64,000 nt of DNA from the NCBI GenBank assembly GCA_022393335.1, contig JAJEKB010021741.1, positions 168,846 to 232,845 of the forward strand, given 5' to 3'. Origin of the DNA: Macrotrachela quadricornifera (Eukaryota; Rotifera; Eurotatoria; Philodinida; Philodinidae). The position numbers and the translations under genes are program-made. Of this stretch, positions 8,987-22,261 are shown piece by piece. A model generated the notes under the pieces. That model did not search any database and had not been told where the DNA came from. It saw only the letters and a program-made list of their open reading frames with translations. The stretch's first letter is position 1. Each line of letters opens with the position of its first letter.

Positions 8987-11900
8987 GATCGATGTTGAAC
9001 TACAATAGTATATAATAAAAAGAAAGATATCTTATTGAAACAAAATAATATAAAAAGAGATTAAGAAAAGTAGCTTACTTGACGTTTTTCTTGTGAATTG
9101 ATGTTTGTTTGTAAATGAGGGCAAGGGGAAAAATAGAAATATCTATTGTGTCATAAAATTTCGTTGCCCACGATTTCGTGAGTGTAATCTTTATGGAATG
9201 TTATTTTTCTGGAGAAAAACCCCCATATCATGATTCGTTTTTTGAATATTATCAGAGTTCAAATTGGATGTGACTTAATGCAATTGCGTAGGAACAGTGG
9301 CCTGATTTATTAGATAATTTAAAATTCGCTACAATTCGAAGTGCGCAATTTGTATTTTGTCCTGACGACGTGCCGAATTCGAGTGAGTAGGAAGATGATT
9401 CCGAGGATGAATGAGAACAAAATAGAGAGAGAGAGAAGAGAAAGAGAGCGTAGGTGACTCTGCTCTATTCTTGTACTCATTTGAGTTTGATTGGTTATCA
9501 GAAGTAGACGCACACAGAGATGTATGGATTCTGCTGTCGATAGCCAATTTGTATGATAAAGGACTATATCATAGTCAATCTGATGTTCGGTAAGTGTTTA
9601 ATGTATGTATAAGAATAAACGACGATGTTCATTTTGAAAAAATCAATAATATTGATTGAATAGTATTGTAAATTAAATATAAGTAATTGAAGACGACTAG
9701 AATGGTAAGTAAAAGAACTTATTCTATTGTTTTGTATATTTATGTGATTAATATATTAATTTAGTTGTAAACAAATGTCAAGATTATAATTAGAACAATA
9801 CGGATTGAGAATTTTTTTATGGTTTTTGTGGATCATGAAGAATAATTGGCGATGATCAGTATGATAGTAGTTTAAGGAGTAAGTGAAAATAGTTGATATC
9901 TGAAATAAAAATAAAAGAAATATATAGAATTAAAGCTAAATGAGAGGCTTCTCTAAACACAAACTTCTTATGACTTTCTGTGCCAGAAATACATATATAG
10001 AATGTAAAATAGACGACCACCAAAGAGAGAGAAAAAGAGAGATATTCCAAAAATAAATATCTTGTATTTTTCTTAATATCATTATTATTCTTATAACTTT
10101 CATTTAAATTAATAATCACTTCGTTTCATTTATATTTTCACTATGATAAAATAATAATGAATTGAAATAATGAAAATCAATTTAAAAATCAATAGTTTCA
10201 CATAACAATTTAATAATCTGAAATATTATTAAAATCTGTATGTGAAATATAGAATAAAATAAAACAAAAAGAAAAATGAATGATTCTATCGTATTCAATC
10301 TGTTAAAGCATTAAAGTATTTTAATACATTCCAATCTTTGTAAAGTGTCGCTTATATTGTCGCATGTGTACATTATACATGAAGAGTTTTTTAGTATGGT
10401 AAGTTGCTCAATGAAGCATCATGTTCATGATTTGCTGCAAGATGATTGTTAACAAAAGAATTTTTCTTCAAAATATTAAGATAGCGCAATTCCGTTCCTG
10501 TAAGTGGGATCATTTTGAAAATTAATATGGATATATATCTCAACGAGACAAACAATATTTGTATGAACATCAACAGCATCCAACATACTGTAAAAGACTT
10601 TTAAGAAATTTAAATTTTTAAAAAATTCGAAAAATTCACATTTAGGTCATTTTAATAAAACAAAGAAAATTTCTATTGATCGAAACTTAAATCAATGCTC
10701 AGTTAAAAAGATATCAAAAGATTTTGATCGATTTAAAAAAAAATAACAATTGACATTTGGATTGTATTCTTTTTGTATATTACCACATGGTATTCAAAGT
10801 ATGGAAAGGAAACAGAAAAAAAGCAGAAACAAAGAAAGAAAGAAAGAGTGTGGGCTTGGATCTATGCATATTAGTGAATACGATACATGATGGAATGTTT
10901 TCTTCTTAAATAGAAGAAAAAGAATGCACAATGATTTAAATATCTATATATCATATTCACATGACAAATACCATGTGCTTCAAATTTATATTTGAAAACA
11001 CAAAGTATTTCTATGGGAAAATAGAAAAAAGAAAAGATGTTTTTATATTCTATATTTTTATAAATTCTTGTAAAATAGTGAAAATAAAAGACGATAAAAA
11101 AACTCTAATTAGGAAATTAATATTGCTTCAATTTATTTCAATACAAAAAGAAAAAGATTATATAAATTTTGATCGACAAGAAACAAAAAAAGAAATGTTC
11201 AATTGGTTTACATGATTTACTGCCGTGTAAACATTTACTTACAAATAGATTTTCTTTTATAACAAATTATATAATCAAGTTAGATAAATATAATGATCAC
11301 AATAGAATATATTTTTGTTTGCAATGTTAAAAGTTTATTTTTCATGTCAAACGCTTGTAAAAGTCCACTGAAGTGTAACTATAGTTTGTGTATTTGCTCA
11401 GGGTTACTTAAGAAAGGGATTTTCAGTTCTAATATCTCTCGGATGATTTGCTATTAAATGTATTGAATCAAGCAATTTAGAAGGTTCGTAACTTTAGCAA
11501 ATGAAATATTAGTATTATATTATATTACTCATTTGTCTTAGTGGTATCTTGTAATCATTAACTTATCTTAACTATAAATCATATAACTTACCAATTTCCA
11601 TTAATAATCATTAATTGTACACATGTGAAATTTGTATTTTAAATTTTTAATAATTTTTTTAAGCATAAAAACTATTGATACAAAGATCAGTAGTTATGTT
11701 TACGAGACATAAGAGAAGCGCGCAATTTATGAAATTGATTCGTTACTGTTAATTAGAAAAATTCATAATATTGACGAACTGATAAATTGAAATTTTTAAT
11801 TTTATGAAAAAAATGTATAAATATATATTATAATAGAGTTGGAATGTGAGCATCATGCAGGTTATAATAATAACAAAATTATAAAAAATAGATAAAATGT

Positions 11901-14270
11901 ATTTAAAAAAAAAGAAAGAAATTTTTTATATGGAGGATAAACAAGATTACAATTATTGACAAAAAAACAATAAGTAATTATATAGTTAATATTAAGTTTT
12001 TTTGCTCGGTGTTTTTATTAATGTACCGTCAAGGAGGAAAGCTGCTATTGAATGAATTAGTATTTATTTAAGTTAATAATCTTTATCTTTCTAATAATAT
12101 ATTCAGATTTTATTATTTTTTGCTGATTTTATCAAGAATTATATATGTATCTGTTAGCGACGACGAGTGTCCTCGTTACTGTTTCTCTTTCTCCCTTGCT
12201 ATGCATCACTCTTACAGACATTCTTTCTTCTTTCCATTCGTATAGTGTTTCGTGCTTCTGTGTTCGTGCTCTGCTTTCGAGAAAGAATGTTATCTTTGAT
12301 ACCATTCTTTCTCTGTTTCTCTTTCTTATATGTGTGTGCAGTCTGCTTTTATATTGATTCGTTTTTATTAGACGTTTGGATATACATTCATCAGTGAGTG
12401 TACTCTCTTCTTTCCTCTTCCAAACAGAGTTTAGCTAGAGAGAGAACTCACAGTATCTTTTTTATTTTTTAAATATTTACATAGTACAATAGACTAAATA
12501 GTTTTTTATTTCTATATATATATATATATTTCGAATGTTTAATTGAATTCATATTACCATAATAGATATATGTTGACTGTTCAATATTAACATATATTAT
12601 GATGCTGTCATGGAACGATAGAAAATTGTCTAATAGCTATTGTAATAAGTGCTTGATTAGCTAAAACAGAGAATAATTTCATTTTAAATAAATAATGCCC
12701 TATTTTATTAAGTTATTTAAATAAATATACCAACAAACCATGAAACCTTAACGTAGTTCATTCTTATTTTAAGGCTAGTTATGCTTTGATCAATCATACG
12801 AGCCTGTTAAAAGAAGCATGTATGATATTGTTCTATACTAATTTACTAGACTATTTCATAATGTCATTGCAATATAAACCTTATCTTGATCAACTTATAA
12901 GTCTTCTTGACATCATATTTTTATCATTTTTTAGGTCCGTTGAAATTCCGAAATCGTGCAAAACTCATACTTCTACATCTGAAAGACTTTAATAGGATCG
13001 AATATTACTAATAAAATTATTATATTTTACATACGAAAAATAGATATAGACTTCTTTTATTTTAATATTACTTATATAAAATAGATTCTTTTGTTTTTAA
13101 ATATTAATGTATATTTTATTTTTATCGCTAGTCTTTTTTATTCCTAAAACCAGCTTATAAATTACATAGAATAATCAATGAACATTGTTATACATTGTAT
13201 AGCATTTACCGAGTAGTGAACTTAATAGAGGAACATTAAGTTGTCTCAAATGCATAAAATTATTTTATTTATAAGAAACAAAGATGCTAATACAGTAATA
13301 CTGAAGGCTTTAAAAAAAACAGAAAAGAAAACAAATATTTTGTAGAGAAAAATTTCTAAACATAACGAAAATTTTCAATATCATCTCAAATTTCTGAAAA
13401 TAACCAATCTGTTGCTGAACATCATCTGTAACACAATATTCTCTTTTTATATATTTAATTTTTTTTATTAATCAGTAAATATATCAGTTTTCATTTTATT
13501 AATAGTTAATCATAGATTTCTATAACTCTATAGCGAAGTAGAAACATTAAAAGTATATTTATCAATTAATCTAAAAAGAAAAGAGAGAGAGAGAGAGAGA
13601 CAAACTACTAAATGCCTAATAAAATACGTATGCAAAGGCATATATGTAAACAAACGGTAAGATCGAATATACATTTTTTTTTATTTAAAAGATTTAAGAA
13701 CATCTTGTTAATAATCGAACAATTTCAAACTGAAATAAAGAATTCAGCATTCACATTAGTATTTTTTTTCTTACTATGTTATGATATACAATCATTTTTA
13801 TTAAAGAATTTGTTTCAAGAATATTAATATCCTATCTAATCTGTTTTCCATAAATATAAACTCTTATAACTTGTACAGATTTTACTTGACATTTTTTTCT
13901 TCTAACATATAGCTTTTTTTAAAATCATTTTATGTAACATAATACATGCATTCATTTCTCAAATTATATTGATCAACATATTACAGTATAATCTTGCATA
14001 AAATTGATCAATCAATTCATGAAAACTTATTTTACTTCGATCCAATTCTTTTTCTTTATAATTTGTTTTTTTTTATTCATATAAACAATTGATATTGAAT
14101 TATATAATTTTAAATACAATATTTTTTTATAACAAATACTATATTTTTGAATTGAGAATCGATCGCAAAATAGATTCACTACATCAATTTTTTGCGTTGA
14201 ATTTCGAAAGAAGAGATTTATCATAAAGTATTAAATTTGATAAATTAATAAAACGCTTTCATTCATTTAG
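8987..14270. other. Gene-poor AT-rich region with simple repeats
   Basis: No credible gene on either strand. Low-complexity tracts include (GA)n near 9420-9450 and 13578-13600, (AT)n near 12515-12530, and CT-rich sequence near 12170-12440. ORFs at 9319-9547, 9856-10119, 10961-11215, 12145-12397 and 13612-13827 are composition artefacts. A short inverted pair (CACATGGTATT near 10785, AATACCATGTGC near 10965) is the only other structure seen. Confidence 0.55.
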
Positions 14271-14883
14271 TACAGTAAAATTCATACAATAAACATGCAT
14301 ATATCCACATAATAAGAGTCAATTTATTTCATTTTTTTTATCGAATAACATTAAAAAAGCAATTCATTACTCAAATATAAAAATTCATTTTTTACGAGAA
14401 AACTGTATCGTATAAAACAAAATAAGATTCAAAATTTTTTTTCTGTTATAAAACATACGGTTTCGCACTAAAATAAGAATTCAACAATTATTCAATATGT
14501 TTCTCCTTTTTGCAAATCGCTTACATCCTTAATAAGAGCAGAGGGGTTGGGAAGCGGATTATTTTAATTAATTCTTTTTTGAAACAAGGCGCGCCTTATA
14601 AAAATTGTTTACGGCAGTGAATCCCACGGTAGTAAATTCTGTACACGATTTTGGTTAATGTTTCAATGGAATTGAATAAATATTTATAATGAATGAAAAA
14701 TTACTTTCATTCATTAGATGCACTAATAAAACTAAATTCTTACTGGAAAAATATGTTGTACTCATCACTCTTTCACCCATTATGCATTGCATACATGTAT
14801 GAGTTCAGTCTAGTTATAACTTCTATATAATGAACACTTTTCGTCGGTCTCGTTGGCGTTCACTATAGAGAGGTTTTACTGTA
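14271..14883. mobile_element. Possible pogo/Tigger-like non-autonomous element
   Basis: The right end, read inward, is TACAGTAAAACCTCTCTATA followed by GTGAAC. This is the classic pogo/Tigger-type terminus, with a TA that would be the target duplication. The left end at 14271 begins TACAGTAAAA and then diverges (TTCATACAATAAAC). The two ends are about 610 bp apart. No transposase is present. The left terminus is degenerate, so the element boundary on that side is uncertain. Confidence 0.4.
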
Positions 14884-14995
14884 TTAGAAGGATACACAGA
14901 ATGACTAACATCCGTTCAGACAGAGAGATGTGAATCGGTATTTCTTGAATAACTTTTGGTAGAAACATGATAGAGAGTTATGGTGTTCACCATTG

Positions 14996-15194
14996 AAAAG
15001 AGCAGATAAAAACTCATCTAATTATATAAGACAATGATTTTTGAAACTATTCACCGCGGTTAGTTTTAAAAAACACCACAAAAAGTGATGCATTTTCGTT
15101 CCATTGTTTAAACTATATTATCACAAGTAGAATCAAACGACCAGCTAGAAAGTCATTGTCTTATATGATTCGATGCATTTTCATCTGCTCTTTA
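14996..15194. mobile_element. Short MITE-like inverted repeat, about 200 bp
   Basis: Left AAAAGAGCAGATAAAAACTC followed by ...ATATAAGACAATGA (14996-15042) pairs with the right arm 15148-15194, whose reverse complement reads AAAGAGCAGATGAAAATGCA followed by ...ATATAAGACAATGA. Weaker pairing continues outward (GAAACATGATAG near 14961 against GAACATGATAA near 15197), as if about 25 bp had been inserted into the left arm. No ORF. Confidence 0.65.
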
Positions 15195-15382
15195 TCATGT
15201 TCCTATGAAAATTTATTCTAAGAATATTTATCCTCTTTGCTTTGTTGACATGGATAATTTACGTGTCATAGACATGTACCGAAAGATGCGACTAGATCTC
15301 AACGAAGAAATGATCAAGTTTCCAATTTTTTGTGTTAAAGATATTTTTTAGTTCAATGCTACACATTGCACAAAAAAAGGTG

Positions 15383-15816
15383 CTAAAAAGACACTTTTCT
15401 ACACACTAAAATAAAATGTGTCGTATTTATGTGTCGCAAACGATTTGTCAACTGTTCATTTACCGTTTTGTCTCACGTGTGACGATCGATATAACCGAGT
15501 TGATTTGATGTACTAAGTTTATACTCCTTCGTTTATCTTTTTTAGTTATTTTGCGACCACTTATCATTTCAAAATATCTCGAGAGGTCGCTAGCTGGTAA
15601 AGAATGGACCGACTCGGAGCAACTCTATGGAGATCTGAGGATCTCTGGATGATCAGATGGTCGTCTTCAAGTACACGAATAGGTACCACTACTTCGAATT
15701 AAACTAAAAAAAATACTAATAATTCGTGTGTTGAAAAAAGGAAGAAATACGTGTCGAAAAATGTATCGTAAAACGCGACATATGCAACACATTTTAATTT
15801 CGTGTATAGAAAGGTG
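15383..15816. repeat. Inverted-repeat element, about 430 bp
   Basis: The arm 15388-15440 (ACACTTTTCTACACACTAAA and onward) pairs imperfectly with the reverse complement of 15771-15816 (CACCTTTCTATACACGAAAT and onward). Both contain AAAATGTGT(C/T)G followed by TGTCGC. There is no coding sequence. Confidence 0.5.
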
Positions 15817-16958
15817 GTTCGTTTCTCATGTATTCACTCATAAGAATTAAATAATATCAAATGCTTATTTTTTATCTTTTGATAAGTATGTATGAGTGTA
15901 TTTAGATAAAAATGGATAATGAAAGATTTACATGTCCTATTACATCGTTCTAAAGACATCGATATAAAACGTACAAGAAAGACTGAAAATGAATCTGATT
16001 TAAAGAAAAAATAAAATAAAATAAATTTTAGATGAGAATAAGAATGAATTACTGTATAAGCAATAACATGAAATAGTTTAGATAAGTATTACTGAAGAAA
16101 TATTAGTATTTAATGTTTTTTAATTAGATATTATTTTTAAACAACTGAAAGTGTGTTACATCATTCTTAAATAGTTTATCGATATTATAACAATCATGCA
16201 GATTAATTCTAAACGCGTAGCAATATTCGAACAATGACAAATAATAAAATTTTAACAAGATTGATAAATGTGAAAAAAAAATTATAGATTATATATTTTT
16301 ATTCGATATAATGTGAAAATTCAAAACAATGTCTGTAGAAGAAAAACATCAAGAAACAACGTGTATTTCTATTAGTTTCGAATGTTTTTGCGAAAGATTT
16401 TTAGAAGAATACAGATTATATTGTTGATTCCGTTCAACATCCGTTGTTATCATCTATTATTATAAAAGGAAGATTGAAAGTTAATTAACAAAAAGAAAAA
16501 GAATTTATCATATTCTTTACATTATAAGAAATAAAAAATTGTACAATACTGCAATATTAATTATTTTTATTGATCGAACTATTTTTCTATAGATTTCTTA
16601 GCAGTTCAGTATCTGCTACTCTTCATGGATGGAATAATATTCATGTTATTCGTGAAAAATTATGCGATATATTTTGATTATTTTTCTCAATTTTTTTCCA
16701 TCGACCGCCTTTTTGAACATTGCCGTTGTTATTTCTAATCTTCATAAATATCTTCTCTTGACATCATATACCTAACAAAACTCAAAAAGTAAACATACAA
16801 AGACAATTTTTTTAATGGGAAACTTTATTATTAGTCAAATATACTGTTATTAATACAAACATATTTTCTAATGAAATATAATAACTTAAAATCTTTTTAT
16901 CAAATTACTGTAGTTTGTTTACGTATATGTCTGTGAAACTAGTTTGTCTGGTTTATGA
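15817..16958. other. Intergenic, 3' flank of the rhamnosidase
   Basis: AT-rich. A minus-strand AATAAAG at about 16823-16829 probably serves as polyadenylation signal for the rhamnosidase gene. No other feature seen. Confidence 0.55.
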
Positions 16959-19889
16959 TTAACTCCATTGCACTTTCCAATGATATGAACCACTTTCTAT
17001 TTGAGCTTTCATTGCACCTTCTATGATCGAATCACGACCGAGCCATACAATGCCGCTAACATGTGTTTCAAACAGTAATTTTGATTGATGCCATATTAAC
17101 GTACCACTTTCTTCGATTGATATGCAATGAGACATTGGTCGTATTGGTTCAAATGTAATAATGGAACGAAGTGAGTTTGGTATAGTTACGTCATAAGTGA
17201 CTGTATTGTTATCTGTATGTCTTTGCCATGAAACGAGAATTGGCCCTTTGATTGTGTGTACTTCAGCTTCCACATTTATTAGAAGTGTACTAAGTCGTGG
17301 ATGAATAATAAGATCTTCGATAAAACCATTTAATTGTATTCCGGCTAAGTATCGATAGAACCAAGCACCGATACTATTAAACATATGATGATTGAGGCTG
17401 TCAGTACCACCAAAACCTTTTATTAAAGCGTGAAATGTTTCCCAGTTTGTCGTGGCATTCTGTACATCATTATTGAACATGTAACCGAAAGATGGATACG
17501 TTGTTTGAGTCGCTACTGTTACTGCCAAATCATGATAACCAGCCTCGGTTAAAACAGGAAATAGTGCAGCCGTACCGACAATACCAGTTGTTAAATGATT
17601 GTCATTTGCAATAATATTATCAACAAGTGCTTTAACAACTGATGCACGAAGATTTGAGGGTACAACATTAGGTAATTTCAATGCTAATGTGTTTGCTGTT
17701 TGATATCCTTCTGCATATCCATTTACTTTTGGATTATAAAATGCCGTATGAAATTCTATTGCCAACTGATCATACAATTTGCTGTACTTATCAATATTTG
17801 TCTGATTACTGAGAACTTTTGAGAGAATAATCATTGTTTGTACATCACTAAGATATGAAAATGCAGAGACTAATGAACTATTTGTCACAGGATAATGAGC
17901 TGGTGTTTCCCAATCACCATAAGCAAAATACATATTTGCTAAACCACTCTGTTGTGCACGACTAGTTAAATAATCCACCCATCTTTGAATCCCAATATAA
18001 TGTTGTCTTACGACTGTACTATCATTATAATGCTGATAAATACGCCAAGTAATCTCTGGATAAGCATGTGCCCATGATGGGTCTGCTACATACCCACCAA
18101 CAGAATATGGTGCTGTATCAGGAATTGATCCATCCTCATGTTGAACATCGGCGATATTCCATAGAGAACTGACATACAATCCATACAAATCAAAATTGAA
18201 TAATGCTGCATCAACTGATAACGATGCATCACCAAGCCATCCACGTCGTTCTTGTCGTTGACTACAATCTGTTATAATTGACATAATATTGCTTAATTGA
18301 GACCACAGAATATTATGTTGAATCTGATTGAGTACAAGTGATGAAGAAGAAAAATTACCAATCAACGTTGTTTCACTATGTATCGCAGCACAAACAACTG
18401 ATTCAATAGTAATATAATTAGCATATACTGAAATGTAACGAAAGCCATGATAAGTGAATAAAGGTTCCAATATTTCATGCGGAGTACCTTGAATGATAAA
18501 ATCATCGGATGCAGTTATTATTTGATAATTGGCAGAATTGAGTCCTTGATACTGAATTCCATCTACACCTGGTTTATTTAATAATTCTGCATGTCGTGTT
18601 GAGACAGTCATTCCTTTTCTGCCCGTAATTGTTAATGTACAATAGCCAGCAATATTTTGTGACACGTCATACGTGGGTACTTGTTGAGCTGGTAATGGTG
18701 TTGCAACAAATACACCATGATCCATTACATTACCACCAGTAACTCCTGGTGGCATTGACTTGTAACCAGTCTGTGATGCTGATGTAGCAATATGTAGTGC
18801 GTATGGACTAATTCGTATTGGATCCATAGATTGATATGTTAATTGACCGGTTGGCGAAGACAATGGTGACTCGATTATAGATGCATTAAGCCACAAACTA
18901 TAAGGATCATTAAAACCAGTTGTTGACCAGTTATATCGTTCGGCACGAGTATCATAGAATGTGCCCATATATATACTATCTTTACGATGCGCACCTTCAC
19001 GACCAAGCCATGTCGTATCTGTGGTAATATTCATTGTTGTATGATCACTAAGAACTATATTAAGTTGTAAAAGCAATCGTGGTGGTGGACCAAATACTTC
19101 TGGTACGGGTGCAGGAACTCCGCCACCCCATTGTTCATTTGTATAAAATCCAAGTCCTAATTGTACACCAATGCAGTTCGTAGATTGACCTATAAGAAAT
19201 CGAGTTATATCATACGAAACATATAGGACACGTTGTGTATACGTGGTCCATCCAGGATCAAATCGACGTGATGGATCGACGTTTACACCATTCACATATA
19301 AAATACCATAACCCATTCCACTCATAAATACGGTAGCAGATAGAACATTTTGTGGAATATGAAATTCACGTCTCAATTCGTTCATATTAATCTGACGTGA
19401 ACCTATCCAATTTGCCGTCAATTCATTTTTCGGATCAAACAAAGCAGTTCGAAATTGACCAGTTGCCAGTTGACTAACTGCGCCAGTAGATGACCAGTAT
19501 CGAATAGAATATATATATCGGGTGTCGGATGTCAAGGTTGGACCATTGTAGAGAACGTTAGTAGACACATTTGATACGACGCGTCCTGAGTCATAAATGA
19601 TTGCAAATTTCTGTGTCGGAAAATAGAAGCTAAGTTTTCGAGCTATGGTTAACTGATATGCTGTCTGATGAATGCCACGTAGTAAAGTACCGTTACATGG
19701 ATACTCTTCATTATCAATCGACCAGGAAAATATTGGTGTCTGAACAACAATATCGGAACGAGTATCGACATCGTGATGGTCGATACGAACATGGCGTGGT
19801 CGTGATGAGGCACATGGTAATAATGTGTGAATGGAACTAAGTAGAAGTAGTATACAAAATGCTGATAGGATGAAAGAGATAGTGGCCAT
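16959..19889 (-). CDS. Secreted GH78 alpha-L-rhamnosidase
   Basis: An intronless 976-residue protein with an N-terminal hydrophobic signal peptide (residues 5-24, cleavage near CASSRP). It follows the bacterial rhamnosidase layout: an N-terminal fibronectin-like domain (about 30-150), the rhamnosidase N domain with GYGILYVNG and VDPSRRFDPGW (about 160-330), a concanavalin-like domain (about 380-500), an (alpha/alpha)6 barrel (about 505-850) and a C-terminal beta-sandwich (about 855-976). The catalytic signature DCSQRQERRGWLGD gives D541, E547 and D554. The general base is E817 in TTNWETF. The following SLNHHMFNSIGAWFYRYLAG is typical of the family. The enzyme releases terminal alpha-L-rhamnose from plant, algal or bacterial glycans and is predicted to act outside the cell. 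GH78 is widespread in bacteria and fungi and rare in animals, and this copy has no intron, so horizontal origin is inferred. All catalytic residues are intact. Confidence 0.93.
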   Translation of the reverse strand: MATISFILSAFCILLLLSSIHTLLPCASSRPRHVRIDHHDVDTRSDIVVQTPIFSWSIDNEEYPCNGTLLRGIHQTAYQLTIARKLSFYFPTQKFAIIYDSGRVVSNVSTNVLYNGPTLTSDTRYIYSIRYWSSTGAVSQLATGQFRTALFDPKNELTANWIGSRQINMNELRREFHIPQNVLSATVFMSGMGYGILYVNGVNVDPSRRFDPGWTTYTQRVLYVSYDITRFLIGQSTNCIGVQLGLGFYTNEQWGGGVPAPVPEVFGPPPRLLLQLNIVLSDHTTMNITTDTTWLGREGAHRKDSIYMGTFYDTRAERYNWSTTGFNDPYSLWLNASIIESPLSSPTGQLTYQSMDPIRISPYALHIATSASQTGYKSMPPGVTGGNVMDHGVFVATPLPAQQVPTYDVSQNIAGYCTLTITGRKGMTVSTRHAELLNKPGVDGIQYQGLNSANYQIITASDDFIIQGTPHEILEPLFTYHGFRYISVYANYITIESVVCAAIHSETTLIGNFSSSSLVLNQIQHNILWSQLSNIMSIITDCSQRQERRGWLGDASLSVDAALFNFDLYGLYVSSLWNIADVQHEDGSIPDTAPYSVGGYVADPSWAHAYPEITWRIYQHYNDSTVVRQHYIGIQRWVDYLTSRAQQSGLANMYFAYGDWETPAHYPVTNSSLVSAFSYLSDVQTMIILSKVLSNQTNIDKYSKLYDQLAIEFHTAFYNPKVNGYAEGYQTANTLALKLPNVVPSNLRASVVKALVDNIIANDNHLTTGIVGTAALFPVLTEAGYHDLAVTVATQTTYPSFGYMFNNDVQNATTNWETFHALIKGFGGTDSLNHHMFNSIGAWFYRYLAGIQLNGFIEDLIIHPRLSTLLINVEAEVHTIKGPILVSWQRHTDNNTVTYDVTIPNSLRSIITFEPIRPMSHCISIEESGTLIWHQSKLLFETHVSGIVWLGRDSIIEGAMKAQIESGSYHWKVQWS

Positions 19890-22261
19890 AATTAAGAAGA
19901 GAAAAATAGATTTTTTCTAATTATTTGTAAGGCCACAATATTGGACTATTGTATCTGGTACTCAAAATTGAAAAATTAACAAAACACAGCTTCTAGAATT
20001 TTTTTGTATTTTTAAATCTAAATTATAAAAAACGAGAGATATGTAACGTTTCTAGAAAATTTTTAAAAGATCTAAATTTTGAAAAAAAAACTATATTTTC
20101 TATCATCAGTATATACTTAAAAGAAAAAGCAATAGCGGTTATTTCTGAAATTATTTGATCAGAAAAAGATAATATTTACAATATTAAAACATTCTAGACA
20201 CTGTAGATGATTATCAACAGCGAACTGTTTATCAAAAGAGTTTACCACTTTTAAAGAAGACGTATATAGGGATCTAATCTACCTAGTTGAAAAGAAACGA
20301 GTGAGAGAATATTTCTCATATCAACAAGAAAAAAAAATTGGTATGTGTTAGTAGAAGAACGTAGATAACTACTTTATCGATGGTATTCAGGGACAAGAAG
20401 GTGACGAACAAGAGAGTAGATAACAGAAGAAAAAACATTTAACGGTTTTTTTTCTTTCTTAAAATAAGACATTAGACGATCATACTCATCAATATTGAAA
20501 AGATTGAAATCAATATTCTCATCATATGCCTGAATTAGCAAGATATTTTTCATAGTTCAAACACTTTTATCATGGGAAATGAACACATAGTGAAATTTTT
20601 CATTTTGTTTTCATTTTTACGTTAAACAGTATGCTAGATTAAAAATCAACAATTCCATACTTCTACATTATTTAAATGGTAGTCTGCATGGTCTATTATC
20701 TTTTTTCTGTTCTAATCATATTGCATAATTGCTTGATTACTAACTTAAACATTGATTTTGTAGGCTTTTTCAAAGTACAACTTAAATATTTTATAATTTT
20801 CTTTTAATGTTTCAGATTTGAAGCATTATAAAATATTTAATTTGTGCTTTAAGAGAGAATGTATCTTAGTTCATGATGTTAAATATTGTGGAGTTAGTTA
20901 CACTCTGAAATTAATCCTATCCAATTTCACGAATGTGATTATGACTCAGAGTCATAGACATATTCAATAAAGATAGGACTATGTCAACTCTAGAAATTTT
21001 TTCGAGACGAAATTAATCGAATAAAAATTTAGTTTTCAGATTCTTTCAAATGTTCTGAATAAGAATTTCAGAATATTCATTTTATTTATCAACATGATAC
21101 TAGTCAATTGATATTTGAATTCTTTCATTCTATGTAAAGCAAAGAAACATTTTATATTCATCAATGTTTTTTTTTAGAATCTAAGTAGTTAACTAAATAT
21201 TTTCTTCTATAATGTCTTAGTTGTCTTCTTTTTTTTATTCTTATTAGAAACGCTATTAAACATCACATATTAAATTTTTTTTAATGATTATCAAGCAGTA
21301 CTTTAAATTAGTTTAATTGATAACCTACGATGTAATACGATATCTTGGAATAATTTCATGTAGTATAATTCTATAGTAGAAGTAATGCGATTCGTTATGT
21401 GACTGAATTAAATGTTGATTTTTCTTAAATCAAATTATTTTTAAATTGATTTTCAGACAATGAGAGAGTAATTCTATATCGATATACAAAGAGATCGAAG
21501 TAGAACTAAATGATTATGACAGCAATAGTTATAGCATCTTTAGTACAGATAATGAATGGTTATTATAGTCAAGTTATATGAATAATTCGAATTTTTTTTT
21601 CGCTTGATCAATTTGAATTTAGAAGTTTTTCCTACGATAATATTAATAAAAGAACTAATTCATTGTATTGATTTACAATCATCAGAATAAATTTAATATG
21701 TGATGTTTTATAGTATTTTTAATAAAAATAAACAAGAAAAAACAGAAGTTATTAAATCATGTCACTATAAAAATATAGAACAATATCGACTCAAAATAAT
21801 GATAAAACCTCGAGTTTTTTCTCTTTTATTACTTTAAAGTTATTCAAAAAATATCTATGATCACTTTACTCTGAAATAGCCAATAGTATTTATATATACA
21901 AAGAAACATAACTACGATGACAATCAACGTTTTCGATGGAAATATGCTTCAAATTCTTGAAATGTAATTTCGTGACTAAATATTATCAGAGTTACAAACA
22001 ATCTATGATTAATATTAATTTATTTAATATAAATTAACACGATATAAAATGAGTATAGTATGAAAGTACAACATAACGAATAAATATAAATGCTAGAATA
22101 TTAGAGAGCATACATAGCTTAAGTATATACGGTTATACGAAGAGCTGTAGCACATAAAAGATACGATCATGAAAGAATTTTATATAATAGAGTACTAATG
22201 ATGAAAAAGAAAAAGCATTATTTAGTAAGTTTTAAAATAAGACTTTATTTTTGTTTTAAAT
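19890..22261. other. Intergenic, no gene seen
   Basis: Long AT-rich spacer between the rhamnosidase promoter side and the membrane-protein cluster. A minus-strand AATAAAG-type signal lies at about 22242-22248 for the downstream end of the first membrane protein. No recognisable coding or repeat structure. Confidence 0.5.

Noticed and set aside
9319..9547. Two overlapping Ser/Leu/Arg-rich minus ORFs
   Set aside because: They arise from a (GA)n tract and neighbouring low-complexity sequence.
12145..12397. Two overlapping hydrophobic ORFs that look like membrane proteins
   Set aside because: CT-rich sequence gives Leu/Phe/Ser in any frame; no start context, splice sites or recognisable family.
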